DNA of 64,000 nt from Clonostachys chloroleuca (GCA_037952775.1 JBANAY010000003.1:4774001-4838000), one strand, 5' to 3'; positions 21,782 to 33,286 are shown, numbered from the stretch's first letter. Program-made: numbers and translations. Notes: generated by a model not told the origin, from the letters alone.

Positions 21782-23758
21782 CTTGGCAATTCTTGTCAGT
21801 TGTTCAAAAGGATACGGAGACTCTGCTGGTTCGCTTAGGAAATGCTGATAGGAATTCAAGGCGTATTCCTTATCGATGCGGTTGAAAATTGCGGAGGCTG
21901 TGGTAGCTGTCGTGTTGTGGTGAGGTTCAGTTCGATTTTCTTGGTATCTTTGCAGTGCAGGTATCGGACTTTGGTGTAGAAAAGAGAAGAAACCAGCAGC
22001 CAAACCGGTAATCTAGATTAGTATTTATAGACTTTTGCGAGTCTACGGTTGGGAGGGTTGAAGAAAGAATCTTTGTTGTTCTCAGATGAAATCACATTTT
22101 CAAGCGGTTATCGAGTCACAGTCATAACTATTCACCGACACCACATCACAATGTTGCAGAAGCATCAAATCACGACATAAGACAAGCACAAAACCACAAG
22201 AACAGACAAGGTTTAATGAATCAAAATAAAAGAGCCACAGCACCGCAGTTGATTGGTTGACAGCCAGGGGATTTAATACAACTAAGTAGCAGAAACTCGG
22301 ATGTAAATTGGTTGTAACTAGTAAGATAAATAGTAAACTGTTCCACTCCACTTAGATGCTATTCACAGCTCCTAAGGAACAGAGGTTGATTATTCATGGT
22401 TGGTTCGAGACGAATGTACACCGAATTGATTGGAAGTATCGTTTGCATGCGTGAAAGAATACCATCTTGATGCTACCAAGAGTTGTTATTTTTTTACTCT
22501 AAATTGTGCTGTATTAGCCTTGGAGTTGATGAATGCTCTACTTGTTGGGTAAGCCATCCTAGCCTTTGTTGTAACTTGCTGAAATGACGGGCTCTTGTTA
22601 ATATTCCGTGAAAATGACTAGGCTGAAACCTTCACGATCGTCCTTCCGACATCTAAGTTTTGTCTTCAAATCAACAGCGGCAGTGGTCAAAGCTCTGACA
22701 CAGGAGGATCAGCGATCAGCTGCAAAGTTGGGTGTTGGGTATGGTGTAGCCGTGGAGCAAGGCCCCAGTTTCGATAACACACCACTTAGCCGTTCTATCC
22801 CACATCCTTGCTCTCGGGAGTCAGCAAATGTTTTTAATAGGTAATTCATTTTCTTACATATTGGGATAAGGTAATCCTTGTTGGTGTGTTAGGTCAAAAC
22901 ACTGACCACACTGCCACATGCCGAAATCCTGGAGCAACATCATATCCCATTTGGTGAGTCACAACTAATCAAATCCCGTAAGGGTAGTAGCTCCCCCAAT
23001 AAGTAAGTCGTTAATCATCATTTATTTCTCAACTTTATTGAAAGGCCAGTGAACGCTGACACAATCCTGTGAATTCTGTCTGTAAACTTCGATTTTGCTA
23101 GAATGGAGAATCAAAGAACTTAATACCAATCCAACAGATTTGGTAAAAAATCCCGATGTTTACGACCCGGCAAGCCTCATCGATGAACAAAGGAGTTACA
23201 GGAGCAGCGAATCTGGCGCTAGCATACAGTTCACTGACAAGCAAGGTCTTGTTCTTGAGAATACCTCAACTTCAGATTCATCCCGCCGATGAGCTGCATT
23301 GTTCCGATATTGGCCAGTGCGACATTGACTAATGCTTACTAGAAACATTGTTCTACTCCGGGCCTTTCTATGTTCACCGTGCCGAACTAAAAGCTCACTA
23401 TTGAACTCTGGATGGTACCCTGATTTCTCAGCCCCAATCAACCGATTGGTTCGCGGCATTAACGCATTCACTCTTTCATTTCCGGAATACTACCTTCCGC
23501 TTCTTTAACAGTGGTATACGCCCCTCGTAATTGAAGACATACTTAAATCGGCTTCAGCAACCGAATCCGTGTCACATTGGAGTCTTCACGTGAGATCTAG
23601 TCATAGAATGTAGTGGTAAATAAGTCCCTTGCCTTTGTAGATATAAAAACGGGTTGACCCGTCTCGGTGTTTTGCGATACCCATCCTTGTTGTGGTATCC
23701 TTCATCTATAGGTCAAGACCATTGTATCCCCCACATATTGATATTTATCGTGGCAGTA
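21782..23758. other. Long AT-rich intergenic stretch
   Basis: About 2 kb. It may include an upstream exon of the coiled-coil gene (frame open to 22003). Other ORFs (22100-22351 minus, 22608-22844 plus, 23095-23292 plus) have no recognisable domain, and I found no splice path joining the last two. Confidence 0.45.
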
Positions 23759-25667
23759 ATGGGCATGCTGTCGCTTCTCATAGGAGCTCTATGGGCTTCT
23801 AGTGTGGCCTTGTGCATAGAGATTCCCCAAACTCCTACATGGCCTTCTGGAAGATGTACTGACAAATCACTGACGATCCCAAGCTGGATTATCACAAAAT
23901 ACACTGTGTCTGGCGGCACTGCGACTTTCAGGGTCGAAAACCGCGCCGCAGACCCAACTGGCCTCAACGCTGATATTGAATGCAAGGGAACCGGTCAATG
24001 CCAGGGCAGCTCTGGCAGCGATGAAATGCGCGTTTCTCTATCCCAAGAAGCAGGAGGCACAATAATTACCATCACTGAACTTTGGGTGTGCGGCGATGCC
24101 GGTGATAAGTGAGTTATAGTCCAGGTTCTCATTCGCATGTTTTACCATATGAGACTAACCAAGCTCTTCACTAAAGAGTCATATTTTATGCCAGTGGCAG
24201 TACAGCCATAACTCAATGCCAAGGTAGCGATTGTGTTTCTCCTATACCATACCTCGTTCAAGGCAGTACTACTTTGCCAGTCCCTCTCTCGCCGACTCAA
24301 CCCGTGCCACCACCTGGCTTTGATCAGCCTTCATGTTCAAACATCGGCGATGACCAGTGGGTTGTAAGCGAAGTGTCATACAAGAACTACACCAAAGGCC
24401 AATGCAAGCAATGGTACAGCCCCGATCGCATCTGCTTGGACCCAGTCAATTTCTTATCTAAGGGCATATATCTTCACCTCAAGGTTACAAATAACGCAAT
24501 TGCACACGAGGTCGCCTGTGACTTCACTCCGTCATACGGAAGCTCCTCACCACCCAGCCCCTTGCGCTGCACCGGTGGAGAGTTCAATGAAATAATCTTG
24601 GACGTGACCTTGACTGGCACAGCACCCAATTTCGATTTGCAGATTGAGCAGCTTTGGTACTGTCTTGAAAACCCTTCTACCAACGTGTCTCCGTACGCTT
24701 CCTCGCTATTCTCCGTGATTCTTCACATATCTGATCTGTTGAAATTAATTTGAATCAGTACCGTCATTACCGCCAGCGGAAATACCTCGCTCCCACTCGA
24801 ATGCGCATCGAGTGCAGGAATTACCGGCTCAGCAGACGACATCATCACCACTTGCACCGATCCATCCAGCAGTCACTCTGCACAGGGAACACAAGATGCT
24901 AAGAATTCTTTGCCTGATTTCTCGCTTGTGACAGCGTATCCTGCAAAGGGCGGTTGCACTTTTGATAGTGTTGTCAACCCAACCTGGTACATGCGCGGCA
25001 TGTTCTTTGAGACGAATGATTATCCTGCAGATAACCCGAAGAGTGCCACTCTTAGCCGCTTTACCTGTGGTCTGACAGGCCCAGGTTTCGCCGATTACTT
25101 CTTCTATGTATACGAGGCACTATCCGGCAGTGGGATAGAGACAGTGTATATACACCACGCCAACATCATGAGCAGTGATCGCTAATATGTTCTCAGGTAT
25201 AATTGCAACTCTTATAATGATGGCAAGCCTGTGGACGATCACTGGAACTGCACTTACAGCTTTAATCCGTTCAACAAGATTATCTCACTCAATAAAGTGT
25301 GGAAATGCTCGGACAAGAATAAAGAAGCCCCGTACGAAAACTCTTCTCTTTGTTTCCCTGCGATTCATTTACCCACCCTATTCTCGTTTGACATTTGACA
25401 TATGTCTAATCTAAACACTCAAGGCTTTATTTCAACGGTATCGGCACATTTGACTGGAAGGTCGATCCATACTACAGGTGCACTACTACCGACACATCTC
25501 TTAGCTGTTCTTGGTACGACAGTTTGGCAACCCTTCAACCTGGGCTTCCTTTTGATATTCCCACGGTAACTGTGAGCTTGACTAAAGTCGCTCCTGCTCG
25601 CATCGAGAGTCTGAGAATCAACGGAAATTGGACCTTGGAGGGTGCCGGAGGTATGTTCGGAGTTTAG
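23759..25667 (+). CDS. Secreted Cys-rich protein with three related modules
   Basis: Five exons: 23759-24108, 24177-24692, 24759-25145, 25197-25331 and 25424-25667, 543 residues. Every junction keeps the frame in phase 2, and introns are 50-92 bases. The donor of exon 2 is uncertain (GTACGC at 24693 preferred; GTCTCC at 24687 also fits). A signal peptide covers residues 1 to about 22. The mature part seems built of three loosely similar modules of about 120-150 residues, each with a W/F-x-V/I-x-x-x-x-Y opening, an internal Cys-flanked segment and a closing I-x-x-L-W-x-C strand. Exons 1 and 2 each end just after this L-W-x-C motif, consistent with duplication. Several N-x-S/T sites are present. 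I do not recognise the family; an extracellular role such as effector or cell-wall protein is only a guess. A second strong donor (GTATGT at 25651) could replace the last residues. Confidence 0.68.
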
Positions 25668-26811
25668 AAAACGTAGTTAGAACCGCGATTCATGGCATGA
25701 GCCTTGAAAAACCACAAGCATTTTCCTTATGTACAACAAGAAATGAATTAATTGGTCTTATGGCATATCAGAAGGCCAAAGGTGTAGTAAATAAACAAAA
25801 ATCAGAGGCCACTTAAACGCACCAGTTCAAAGCCAGCAGCATCTTGTTTCTCGAAGCGAGCCTATCTTTTGCTCTGGTGTTCTATTTCAAGCTTAATTCT
25901 AAATTTCCCGGAAGATAAGCCCGCCCTAGGCAATGCGGTAAGGGAAGAACACAAGATGGTGGCAATATCAAAAATATCTCAGAAGACGTCATGTTCTTAT
26001 TGGGCTTTGGCGCTGGCGAGATCGTCGCTATGAGTCTTAGGTCCAAAAATTCCGGGGCAAGCTGACATGATGTGTGGAATCGAAATACAAATGACACCCT
26101 CTATACCGTCAAGAGTGGTTTTATCAGGATCAGTTGACCAGCGGCAAAGATATATTGGGGGCCAATCAACTTCGTTCCCAAAATGCCAAGATCGTGTAAC
26201 ATAAATCCGATCCTTCGAGCTCCAACTGACGTCTTTATTTGAGCCCTAAGCACGGAGCATCTGAACATACGATATTCTAGTATTCGCTTGGTGAAGTGGT
26301 TAGATTCATTCGGTAGGTCGCTAAACTAATTATTGATTAGACATGTTTGTGACTTACCGCTTGTGGTTTGAATCCCATTTAATTTGGTCTGTTCAAGGAG
26401 ATGCCTGCTCGTTTGCTCGCAAAATGTCAAAAGGGGACAAAGCCGAGAGGCAGACGGATTCGGCGTTGCCACTTCTGGCCAAGCAATTACAACTGCATGA
26501 AGGACTTCGGCCAATTCTTGGTTCTTTGGTTGGATTTTGGATCTTTAGGTGGCAATGTAGGCCATTCTCTTGGCACTTTATCTGAGCCTACATGTTATTT
26601 TTAGCTCTTTCATCCATTCAGCTGAAATGGCAATACTACAAAAACCTCCCATCGGTGCAAGGCTTGAGATTATATAGTGACGGCGGATGCAGGAGAATAA
26701 TTCCACCACGAGCAGCGCAGCCATTCCCGTTAGGCCTGTACACTCTTTTGTTTTTTTTCGGACTATTAGTTGGTTGCCTTTGTTGCTATTCTCTCATTAT
26801 CCATCTACAAG
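25668..26811. other. Intergenic spacer with a tRNA-like remnant
   Basis: About 1.1 kb without a credible protein gene. Between about 26285 and 26390 there is a stretch resembling a decayed tRNA (A-box-like TGGTGAAGTGGTTAGA, B-box-like GGTTTGAATCC), discussed in the findings. A TATA-like TATATAG at about 26671 lies 140 bases before the next gene. Confidence 0.45.
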
Positions 26812-27922
26812 ATGCATCTTGTCAGCGTTTTATCAATGGCCGTGGCCTTGGCCTCATTCGGTTCCGCAGCTTGCATCAGAGATGATGCCGCGATCCAAGC
26901 CACAGAGCCAAAGTATCTATTCATCTTGTAGGTCAACTCAAAATTCAGTATCTAGGATCTCAGCGTAGATTATGGTCCTAACAAACAACAGTGGCGACTC
27001 GTACACCAGGACCAATTTTGATATTGCGGGCACAAAGCCTTCTTCGAAGAACCCCCTTGGAAATCCCGGATGGCCCGGGGTAACGTCCTCCGGTGGAAAG
27101 AACTGGGTTGCCCATACCCTTACGGACAGGCTTCTCAGCAAATACAAGAACGACACCCTCACCTACAACTTCGCCGTTAGTGGTGCCACCGTCGATCGCG
27201 CAATCACTGGGTCAAAGCCAAAGTCTACAGTCACTGATCAGGTCAAGATTTGGGATAATAACCTGAAGAACAAGCCCAGCTATGCCAAGTGGACGTCCAG
27301 CAATGCGGCTGTGGGCGTCTGGATCGGCATTAATGATATCGGTTCCACCTATATGAAAAGCAACACGGAAGAAATTCTGACCAAGGTCGTCGACAAATAC
27401 TTTTCGCATCTGGAACACCTCTACAACTCCGGTGTCCGCAAATTCTTCCTGATCAAGGTCCCACGTAGGTGTATTCTTAGACGCGCCCAGACAAGTGGTT
27501 CAGCAGACTAATTATCCTTCACGCAGCTACGAACCGCACCCCACTGATGAGGAACAGAGGCAGCGCGACAGTCAAAAATGTCACCGAGGCTGTTACCTTT
27601 TACAACAACTACCTGGACAAGAAGACGACAAGATGGAGAGGCCACCACAGTGACCTGAAGGTCAAGCTTGTTGAGACGCATGCGGCTTTCAATACCGCTC
27701 TCGACAACCCTACGAAATACGGCTCCAAGGATAACAAATGTACCAACTCAGATGGAAGAACATGCGTAAGTTAGATAATAGCCTTCGTCATCTCTTTCAC
27801 TTGAAGATGTGCTAACTCAAACACCTTAGTTGTGGAAGGACGGCTATCACCCCGGGATTGAGATCCAGAAGCTTATTGGGTTCCAAGTAAAGGATGCCTT
27901 GAGAGATATCGGCATATGGTAA
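26812..27922 (+). CDS. Secreted SGNH/GDSL hydrolase (CE16-like acetylesterase)
   Basis: Four exons: 26812-26927, 26992-27464, 27527-27765 and 27830-27922, 306 residues. Introns begin GTAGGT, GTAGGT and GTAAGT, and all end in CAG or TAG. A signal peptide covers residues 1 to about 20. The first splice recreates the block I nucleophile motif F-G-D-S-Y-T. Block III is G-I-N-D-I-G. Block V is D-G-Y-H-P-G, carrying the catalytic Asp and His, and lies in the last exon. Secreted fungal enzymes of this group are usually carbohydrate acetylesterases that deacetylate xylo- or chito-oligosaccharides from the non-reducing end; this is family knowledge, not shown here. Two N-x-S/T sites lie in the middle region. 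Confidence 0.9.
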
Positions 27923-28159
27923 AACCTCACCAAATAATGCGATCTGCGAGCGATAGCTTTTTTGTTATGCATGCCAACCCTACCTAATAAGAGTAACTAT
28001 CACATGTATATCACCCTTGTTAGCAATCTTTGTAAAATATTTATCATGTAAAGATTTGAATAACGCATTTCGTTTTTAATTTAATTGTTGGAATGCTATG
28101 ATACACTAGATACCCCAGAGTGGACAACAGAGTTGGCTGTTAACGAGACCCCTCAGATA

Positions 28160-30433
28160 TCAATACGGCTCAGTCAATATCTTTTTCGCTCCTTTTCTAG
28201 TAAGTAAAGCTTGGCAGTCTCTTACCATGGCAGGTGAGCCACAAAGGTAGAATTCCGTCGTATTAGGATTGAACTCATGCAAATCAAGCGCCTGGGTCAC
28301 TCGGCCACGAAACCCACCGCCACCCCCTGGCTCACCACTGAGACATATAGTCGTCTTCGGGAGAGGTGAAAATCCTCTCGTTATATTTTCTGCTGCAAAG
28401 CGACACCCGAAGTATAGCTCAGCAGATGTCAGCTTGCCAGCTTCTTCCATGGCTCTGAACATTGGGAGAAAAGGCACGACACCTGTCCCCGTTGCTACAA
28501 ATACCTTGTGGCAGTCGTTCTTCTGCAGCCTAAAACTTCCAAACGGAAGTTCAACTTCTGTTTCGGCCCTAGGTTCTACTTTCTCGACATAAGTTGAGCC
28601 GTATCCTCCGGTCCGAGTACTGATAAGCAGTGTCAAACGACGATTCTCAATCTCGGCGATTGAGTAGTATCTCCAGTCGAATGGCGCCACCTTGAGAAGG
28701 GCATACTGGCCCGGAACGAATGGCACTATATTTTGCAGATCGAGTTCGAGTTTCCAAATACTCGAGGTCAACGCAGTCTTAGCAATCACAACTGCCTTCA
28801 TCTTGTCGAGGCATCGCTTTCCATCTGGGAGGATACACGGACCACCCTTTGCCTCACTCTCTACTTGTTTCATGATGCTAATGAGACCAAATGACCCCAG
28901 TACTCGACTTGCAGTCATGAGACCCCCGACAAGCGCGCCAGCAATGCCGAGAGACGCCGCATCTTGCCCGGTTAAATAAAGGCCAGGCACATATGATTTT
29001 GACAGAAGTGCAGCGCCATGATATCTCTCTGGTGTCCCCTTGAGTCCATAAATATCACCGGAGGGGCTTGATATATAATCAATCACAGATAGTGGTGTTG
29101 AAAGCTCAGCATACTCGACCAACGACTTGAGGCCTGGTGCGGCGGTCTCGGCAAGATCCAGTAGACCCTGTGAGATACGATCCTTGAGATCCAGATATTC
29201 TTTCCCGCGATTGCCGTGTTGTGTAGCTTTCCAGGCCGAGAAATGTTCTGCCTTGACCAAAGCCAAGACTTCAGCTGTGTGGAAACGATCTTCACCGCTC
29301 TTGGAAGACGGGAAAGACATATAACCGAAGCCCGGGTTTCCGGCGATAACAGACTTTGTCTGAGAATCCAGATCACTCTGCTCGATCGTTGTATTAATCC
29401 AATAGTTCTCGCCTTTAATCCCAAGGGCAGATACTGGTTTGCTGAGGCGAAGATAGAGAGTCACTGAAGATATTCCACTACCAATTCGCTCGATCAATTT
29501 GCGGACAGCAGCCGTCCGACGGCCAATATCTCCATCTGTAGGTAACAGCTTTGTATAAGTCAGGCCAGCACCAACATTAGAAATGACAGCAGGCGCGTGA
29601 TACTCGACCTCTGTCAATTTGTCGCCGCTGAGATCAACAGCCTTGACCCCGCACACCTTCCCATTCTTGTCGGTAATAATGCGTGTCACTTCCTTGCAAA
29701 CTTTGATGACTCCCCCAGCAGCCTCGATATTGGTTTCAAAAGTCCGTGAGATTCTGCTAGAGCCTCCTTTAGGATACCACGCTCCATCCATGTAACTCTG
29801 AGCAACGAGGGCATGAATTGCAAATGCACTCTCTGACGGGACCATTCCATAATCCGCCCACTGCGTGGAGAGGAGGCGTTTGAGCTGTGGTGACTTGAAT
29901 CGGCTATCCAAATACTCTTTAGTCGTTTGTGTCGCTTTCTTGTTTTTCCGCCGGCGTGACAGGTTGGTCAGGTCTTTGGCCGGCCAAGGCAGAGCAAGTT
30001 GAATCGTGCCGTTCACATGCCAGTTGTAGATCTCGTCTATATCTGTGAAGTAGCGACGAATCGCCGCCGCCTCCTCAGGGTAGAGGTCTATGAGTCGCTT
30101 TTGGTATTCAAGAGGATCTGAGGGGACCAAAAACTCGATATCGGGGTAAATGAATCGCTCAAAGTCATCTGGCATTTTGATCCACTCGAGCGCACTGTTT
30201 GACATGTAATCAAACAGAGTTCGGATTCTCGAGCCCTCGTTCAATCCGCCAACATAGTGAAGGCCGACGTCCCAGGAAGCCCCATCACGTCGAAAAGTTT
30301 GGGTCAGGCCACCGCGTTCGAAATGCTTTTCTAGCACGAGCACCCTCTTGTTGGCTGCTTTGGCTAGAAGCGTAGCAGCAGTAAGGCCGCCAATACCTGA
30401 TCCGATTACAATAACATCCCATGATTCAGCCAT
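28160..30433 (-). CDS. FAD isomerase/desaturase-like oxidoreductase fused to an FNR-type reductase module
   Basis: One uninterrupted 757-residue ORF. Residues 1 to about 510 are a CrtI/CrtISO/retinol-saturase-type flavoprotein. The dinucleotide-binding V-I-V-I-G-S-G-I-G-G-L is at the N terminus, followed by E-K-H-x-x-x-G-G and a closing FAD block G-L-Y-L-T-G-Q-D-A-A-S-L-G-I-A-G-A. Residues about 530-757 form a ferredoxin-NADP reductase-like module. It has an FAD-domain beta-barrel with P-G-Q-Y and R-Y-Y-S-I-A-E (the R-x-Y-S flavin motif), G-x-G-S-T-Y-V, the NAD(P)-binding G-T-G-V-V-P-F-L-P, and a C-terminal C-G-S-P-A-M-V. The architecture suggests a self-contained enzyme in which NAD(P)H electrons pass from the second flavin to the first, driving reduction or isomerisation of a polyene. 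Carotenoid isomerase, 13,14-reductase and unrelated metabolite reductase all remain possible. No signal peptide. Confidence 0.9.
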   Translation of the reverse strand: MAESWDVIVIGSGIGGLTAATLLAKAANKRVLVLEKHFERGGLTQTFRRDGASWDVGLHYVGGLNEGSRIRTLFDYMSNSALEWIKMPDDFERFIYPDIEFLVPSDPLEYQKRLIDLYPEEAAAIRRYFTDIDEIYNWHVNGTIQLALPWPAKDLTNLSRRRKNKKATQTTKEYLDSRFKSPQLKRLLSTQWADYGMVPSESAFAIHALVAQSYMDGAWYPKGGSSRISRTFETNIEAAGGVIKVCKEVTRIITDKNGKVCGVKAVDLSGDKLTEVEYHAPAVISNVGAGLTYTKLLPTDGDIGRRTAAVRKLIERIGSGISSVTLYLRLSKPVSALGIKGENYWINTTIEQSDLDSQTKSVIAGNPGFGYMSFPSSKSGEDRFHTAEVLALVKAEHFSAWKATQHGNRGKEYLDLKDRISQGLLDLAETAAPGLKSLVEYAELSTPLSVIDYISSPSGDIYGLKGTPERYHGAALLSKSYVPGLYLTGQDAASLGIAGALVGGLMTASRVLGSFGLISIMKQVESEAKGGPCILPDGKRCLDKMKAVVIAKTALTSSIWKLELDLQNIVPFVPGQYALLKVAPFDWRYYSIAEIENRRLTLLISTRTGGYGSTYVEKVEPRAETEVELPFGSFRLQKNDCHKVFVATGTGVVPFLPMFRAMEEAGKLTSAELYFGCRFAAENITRGFSPLPKTTICLSGEPGGGGGFRGRVTQALDLHEFNPNTTEFYLCGSPAMVRDCQALLTRKGAKKILTEPY

Positions 30434-31004
30434 GTCTGTTGAACGCTCTGGCGAAAATGTTGATCAATATGTATGATCAGGGCAGGTGAGTAAATAAGTC
30501 CGTTTGCTAGAACTCACAACACAAATGACATTTGCTTGTCTCGTGCTGGAGAATCTCCGACTTATGTAAACTCTCCTCCCGGATCCTGAATCTCGCATGG
30601 GGAGGTCTTGTAATACCTGACAACCAATATAACCGAGTGCGAGCAACCTAGTCCAAATTCATCCATGTCATCAACTGATGTTGCACCCAACTCTGCCGGA
30701 ATCGACAAGGGTTATCTGTAAACTTAACTAACTGCGGTAATCTATAGGTATGGTATACAGAACCGGATTAATGTCCAAAAGAGTACGAGTAGGTATCATA
30801 ATGGTTCAGGTGATGCGGGTTACTATGCTGATGAGGCGATGCAAGGCGTCGCCCGAGGCTTGCCGATTACCCGTGCAAGGCTTTCGACAGGGCTGCCATG
30901 AGTGTAACCCCGCACTCCTACCGAATTATATATTACGTGTCTCAAATTCCTTCTCTTTAAAAGAGTGGTATGCTTCGAATGGAGAGGAGGCATACTAGTT
31001 GACA
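30434..31004. other. Divergent promoter region
   Basis: About 570 bases between the fusion oxidoreductase (minus) and the F-box/ankyrin gene (plus). Short ORFs only. No repeat or RNA recognised. Confidence 0.45.
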
Positions 31005-32501
31005 ATGGTCATGGAGCTTCTCGACTTTCCCAATGAAATCCTCAAGGAGATTGCAGAATGGCTATGGGAGGAAGCCGACCTGAATGCTTTTCTCCGCACC
31101 AACCGCCGCTTGTACAACCTCCTTGACACATACCTCTACTCACACAACCTTCACCGCATGGAACTTGACGATATAAGGGAAAATAGCGCCGCACTGGTAA
31201 AGACAGCCGACAAATCCGGCCCGGAAGCCACATATCGGAAAGCATTGGAGGCCATCAACGCCAGAGATACAAGCCGGTCTAAGAAGCTTGCAGATCGAAC
31301 ACTCTATAGAGTGATAAATGCTGGCCAAGCCGACTTCATCAAGATACATCTTGCCGTTGACGATGCCTTCAACCCAGAAAAGCATCCGCAGATCAACAAG
31401 AACCCATTCATCTGCAGCTGTTCTCAGAAAAATACGGATATATTCTGGATCTTGGCCAAGTCGCCCCTGTTTGATGCAAATGCTAAAGATCAATGTGGCA
31501 GTACTCCACTAATGGGGGCATGTGGCTGGGGACATGTCGAACCAGTTCGTTTCCTCCTTGAACATGGTGCCAACGTCAATGCCCAAAACGATAGTGGTTT
31601 CACACCATTGTATAATGCGGCAGAAAACGGCGACGTTGAGATTCTCAAGCTGCTGGTCGCGACTGGCAATCTCGAGCTCAATGTTTGCACAAAGGGTGGT
31701 GCTACGGCACTCTGGCGGGCTAATTATCTCAACAGACGAGAAGCAACTCTTTTCCTCGCTAAGCAGCCAGGTGTGGATTGCTATATTGGAGACCGACTGG
31801 GGTATAGCCCTATCCAAATAGCTGTGCTTAACGGAGATATTGAATTACTGGAAGCAATGGTCGAAGGAGGCGTGGATATCAACTATGACCCTCACGAGTG
31901 CGGGAACACAATTGTAACCTTTGCTGCTGCTCGGGGGTGTGTTGAGGCTCTCAAATTCTTTCTCAGCGTACCAGACGCCCAGGTGAACCCCAAACCAGGT
32001 ATCTCATGTTGGCCGCTTGGAGTGGCGGCTCACCAGGGCCATGCACGTATTATCGAGGTGCTTTTGGAATATCCTGACACAATCGTTGACGCGACAGATG
32101 AAAATGGCAACACGCCTCTCTTAATTACAGCTCATCTCGACCACGAGGAGGCAACCGAAGTACTTTTAGCATCCAATAAGCTCGATATCAACAAGAAATG
32201 CAGCCGCGGATACACAGCTCTCGGAGCTGCAGTGGAGAAGCGAAATGTTTCCATGATTCGTCGGCTGCTAGCAGTTCCAGGAATTGACCCGGAACTACAA
32301 AACGATTTTGACCACACAGCTCTTGATATCGCTGTTCGCTTAGGAGATGTAGAATGTGCCAAGATGCTCCTCGAGTGCGCGGAGGTTGCAAATGGCTCGG
32401 CAGTGAGGCTTGAAGGCAACCCTTATGAGAAGGCAAAGGCAGAGGGAAAGGCCGAATTAGAAGCCCTGTTGAAACCATACTATGACCGCCGTGTTGGCTA
32501 G
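31005..32501 (+). CDS. F-box and ankyrin-repeat protein
   Basis: Single exon of 498 residues from the ATG at 31005 (a second in-frame ATG at 31011). Residues about 4-48 form an F-box-like segment (L-L-D-F-P-N-E-I-L-K-E-I-A, then T-N-R-R-L-Y). From about residue 140 to the C terminus there are at least nine ankyrin repeats. The clearest ones read G-S-T-P-L-M-G-A-C-G-W-G-H, G-F-T-P-L-Y-N-A-A-E-N-G, and G-Y-T-A-L-G-A-A-V-E. F-box/ANK proteins in fungi are expected to act as SCF ubiquitin-ligase adaptors, with ankyrins binding the target, and are expanded in accessory genome regions. The target is unknown. Confidence 0.9.
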   Translation: MVMELLDFPNEILKEIAEWLWEEADLNAFLRTNRRLYNLLDTYLYSHNLHRMELDDIRENSAALVKTADKSGPEATYRKALEAINARDTSRSKKLADRTLYRVINAGQADFIKIHLAVDDAFNPEKHPQINKNPFICSCSQKNTDIFWILAKSPLFDANAKDQCGSTPLMGACGWGHVEPVRFLLEHGANVNAQNDSGFTPLYNAAENGDVEILKLLVATGNLELNVCTKGGATALWRANYLNRREATLFLAKQPGVDCYIGDRLGYSPIQIAVLNGDIELLEAMVEGGVDINYDPHECGNTIVTFAAARGCVEALKFFLSVPDAQVNPKPGISCWPLGVAAHQGHARIIEVLLEYPDTIVDATDENGNTPLLITAHLDHEEATEVLLASNKLDINKKCSRGYTALGAAVEKRNVSMIRRLLAVPGIDPELQNDFDHTALDIAVRLGDVECAKMLLECAEVANGSAVRLEGNPYEKAKAEGKAELEALLKPYYDRRVG

Positions 32502-32902
32502 TTCCTTGCCTTGGGGGCAGATCAATCCTTCCTAGAAGATGTATATGCAAGCAAAGTAACAAAACTTCAAATTCCTTCTAAAATATGTGCTGAAGAATTG
32601 CCTACAAGTTCTCCTGTTTTGACTCGGTGGATCTGCACGTACATAATTTTGACAGTACCTAACTGCGTATGAGAATCCCCGTTACTAAGATAAATTAAGC
32701 TAGGCAAGCGAGGGAGTGCGTGGAATGCGGATATGCCATGGAAGAGAGTTCGAGTACAAAGCTAAAAACAACAATAGAAGATGCCAGACCTGACATCTCA
32801 ACACAATGAATGAGGGCATGCCATAAGTCCCGAATAGCTGCGTTAGCCAAGTCCTAAATTTACACATCATTGCTGCCTAGTCAGTATTCTCAATAATATA
32901 AG

Positions 32903-33286
32903 GGATATGACCTGTTGCTGGCGAACTCGCTTTGCGCTTTTGCCACCAACCTACATATACCTGGAAGGTCTCCCCACACCATTCTGGGGCAAGATTTGCC
33001 GCAAGAAGATGACTGCGAACTGTTATGTGACAGACTACTGGCGAAGACGCTGGTCCATGCATCTGGGTCTTGTGTTCATGAGTCTCCATTTCAGATCCAC
33101 CAAATTCGTACCTTCGCCTATAACACCTTCCCTCTGGTCTCGGCCTGCCCGCAGAGGATGCCAATGCTTACCAAACCAGGATGCCACGATGGCAAATTCG
33201 TTTGTTACCCGCTAGGTGTGATTGATAAGATAAAGCGCCTCAGAGGTCCTCCAATCCCAGAGCTACAGTTCACGAAGCGAACATGA
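32903..33286 (+). other. Doubtful Cys-containing ORF without ATG
   Basis: An open frame of about 127 codons ending at a TGA at 33284-33286. It has seven Cys and starts with a hydrophobic, signal-like L-L-L-A-N-S-L-C-A-F-A, but no in-frame ATG; a TAA closes the frame at 32894-32896. It could be the second exon of a small secreted Cys-rich protein or a relic. No convincing first exon was found upstream, and an antisense ORF covers part of it. Confidence 0.25.

Noticed and set aside
22608..23292. Two plus-strand ORFs considered as exons of one gene
   Set aside because: No consistent splice sites, no shared domain, and stop codons between any plausible junctions.
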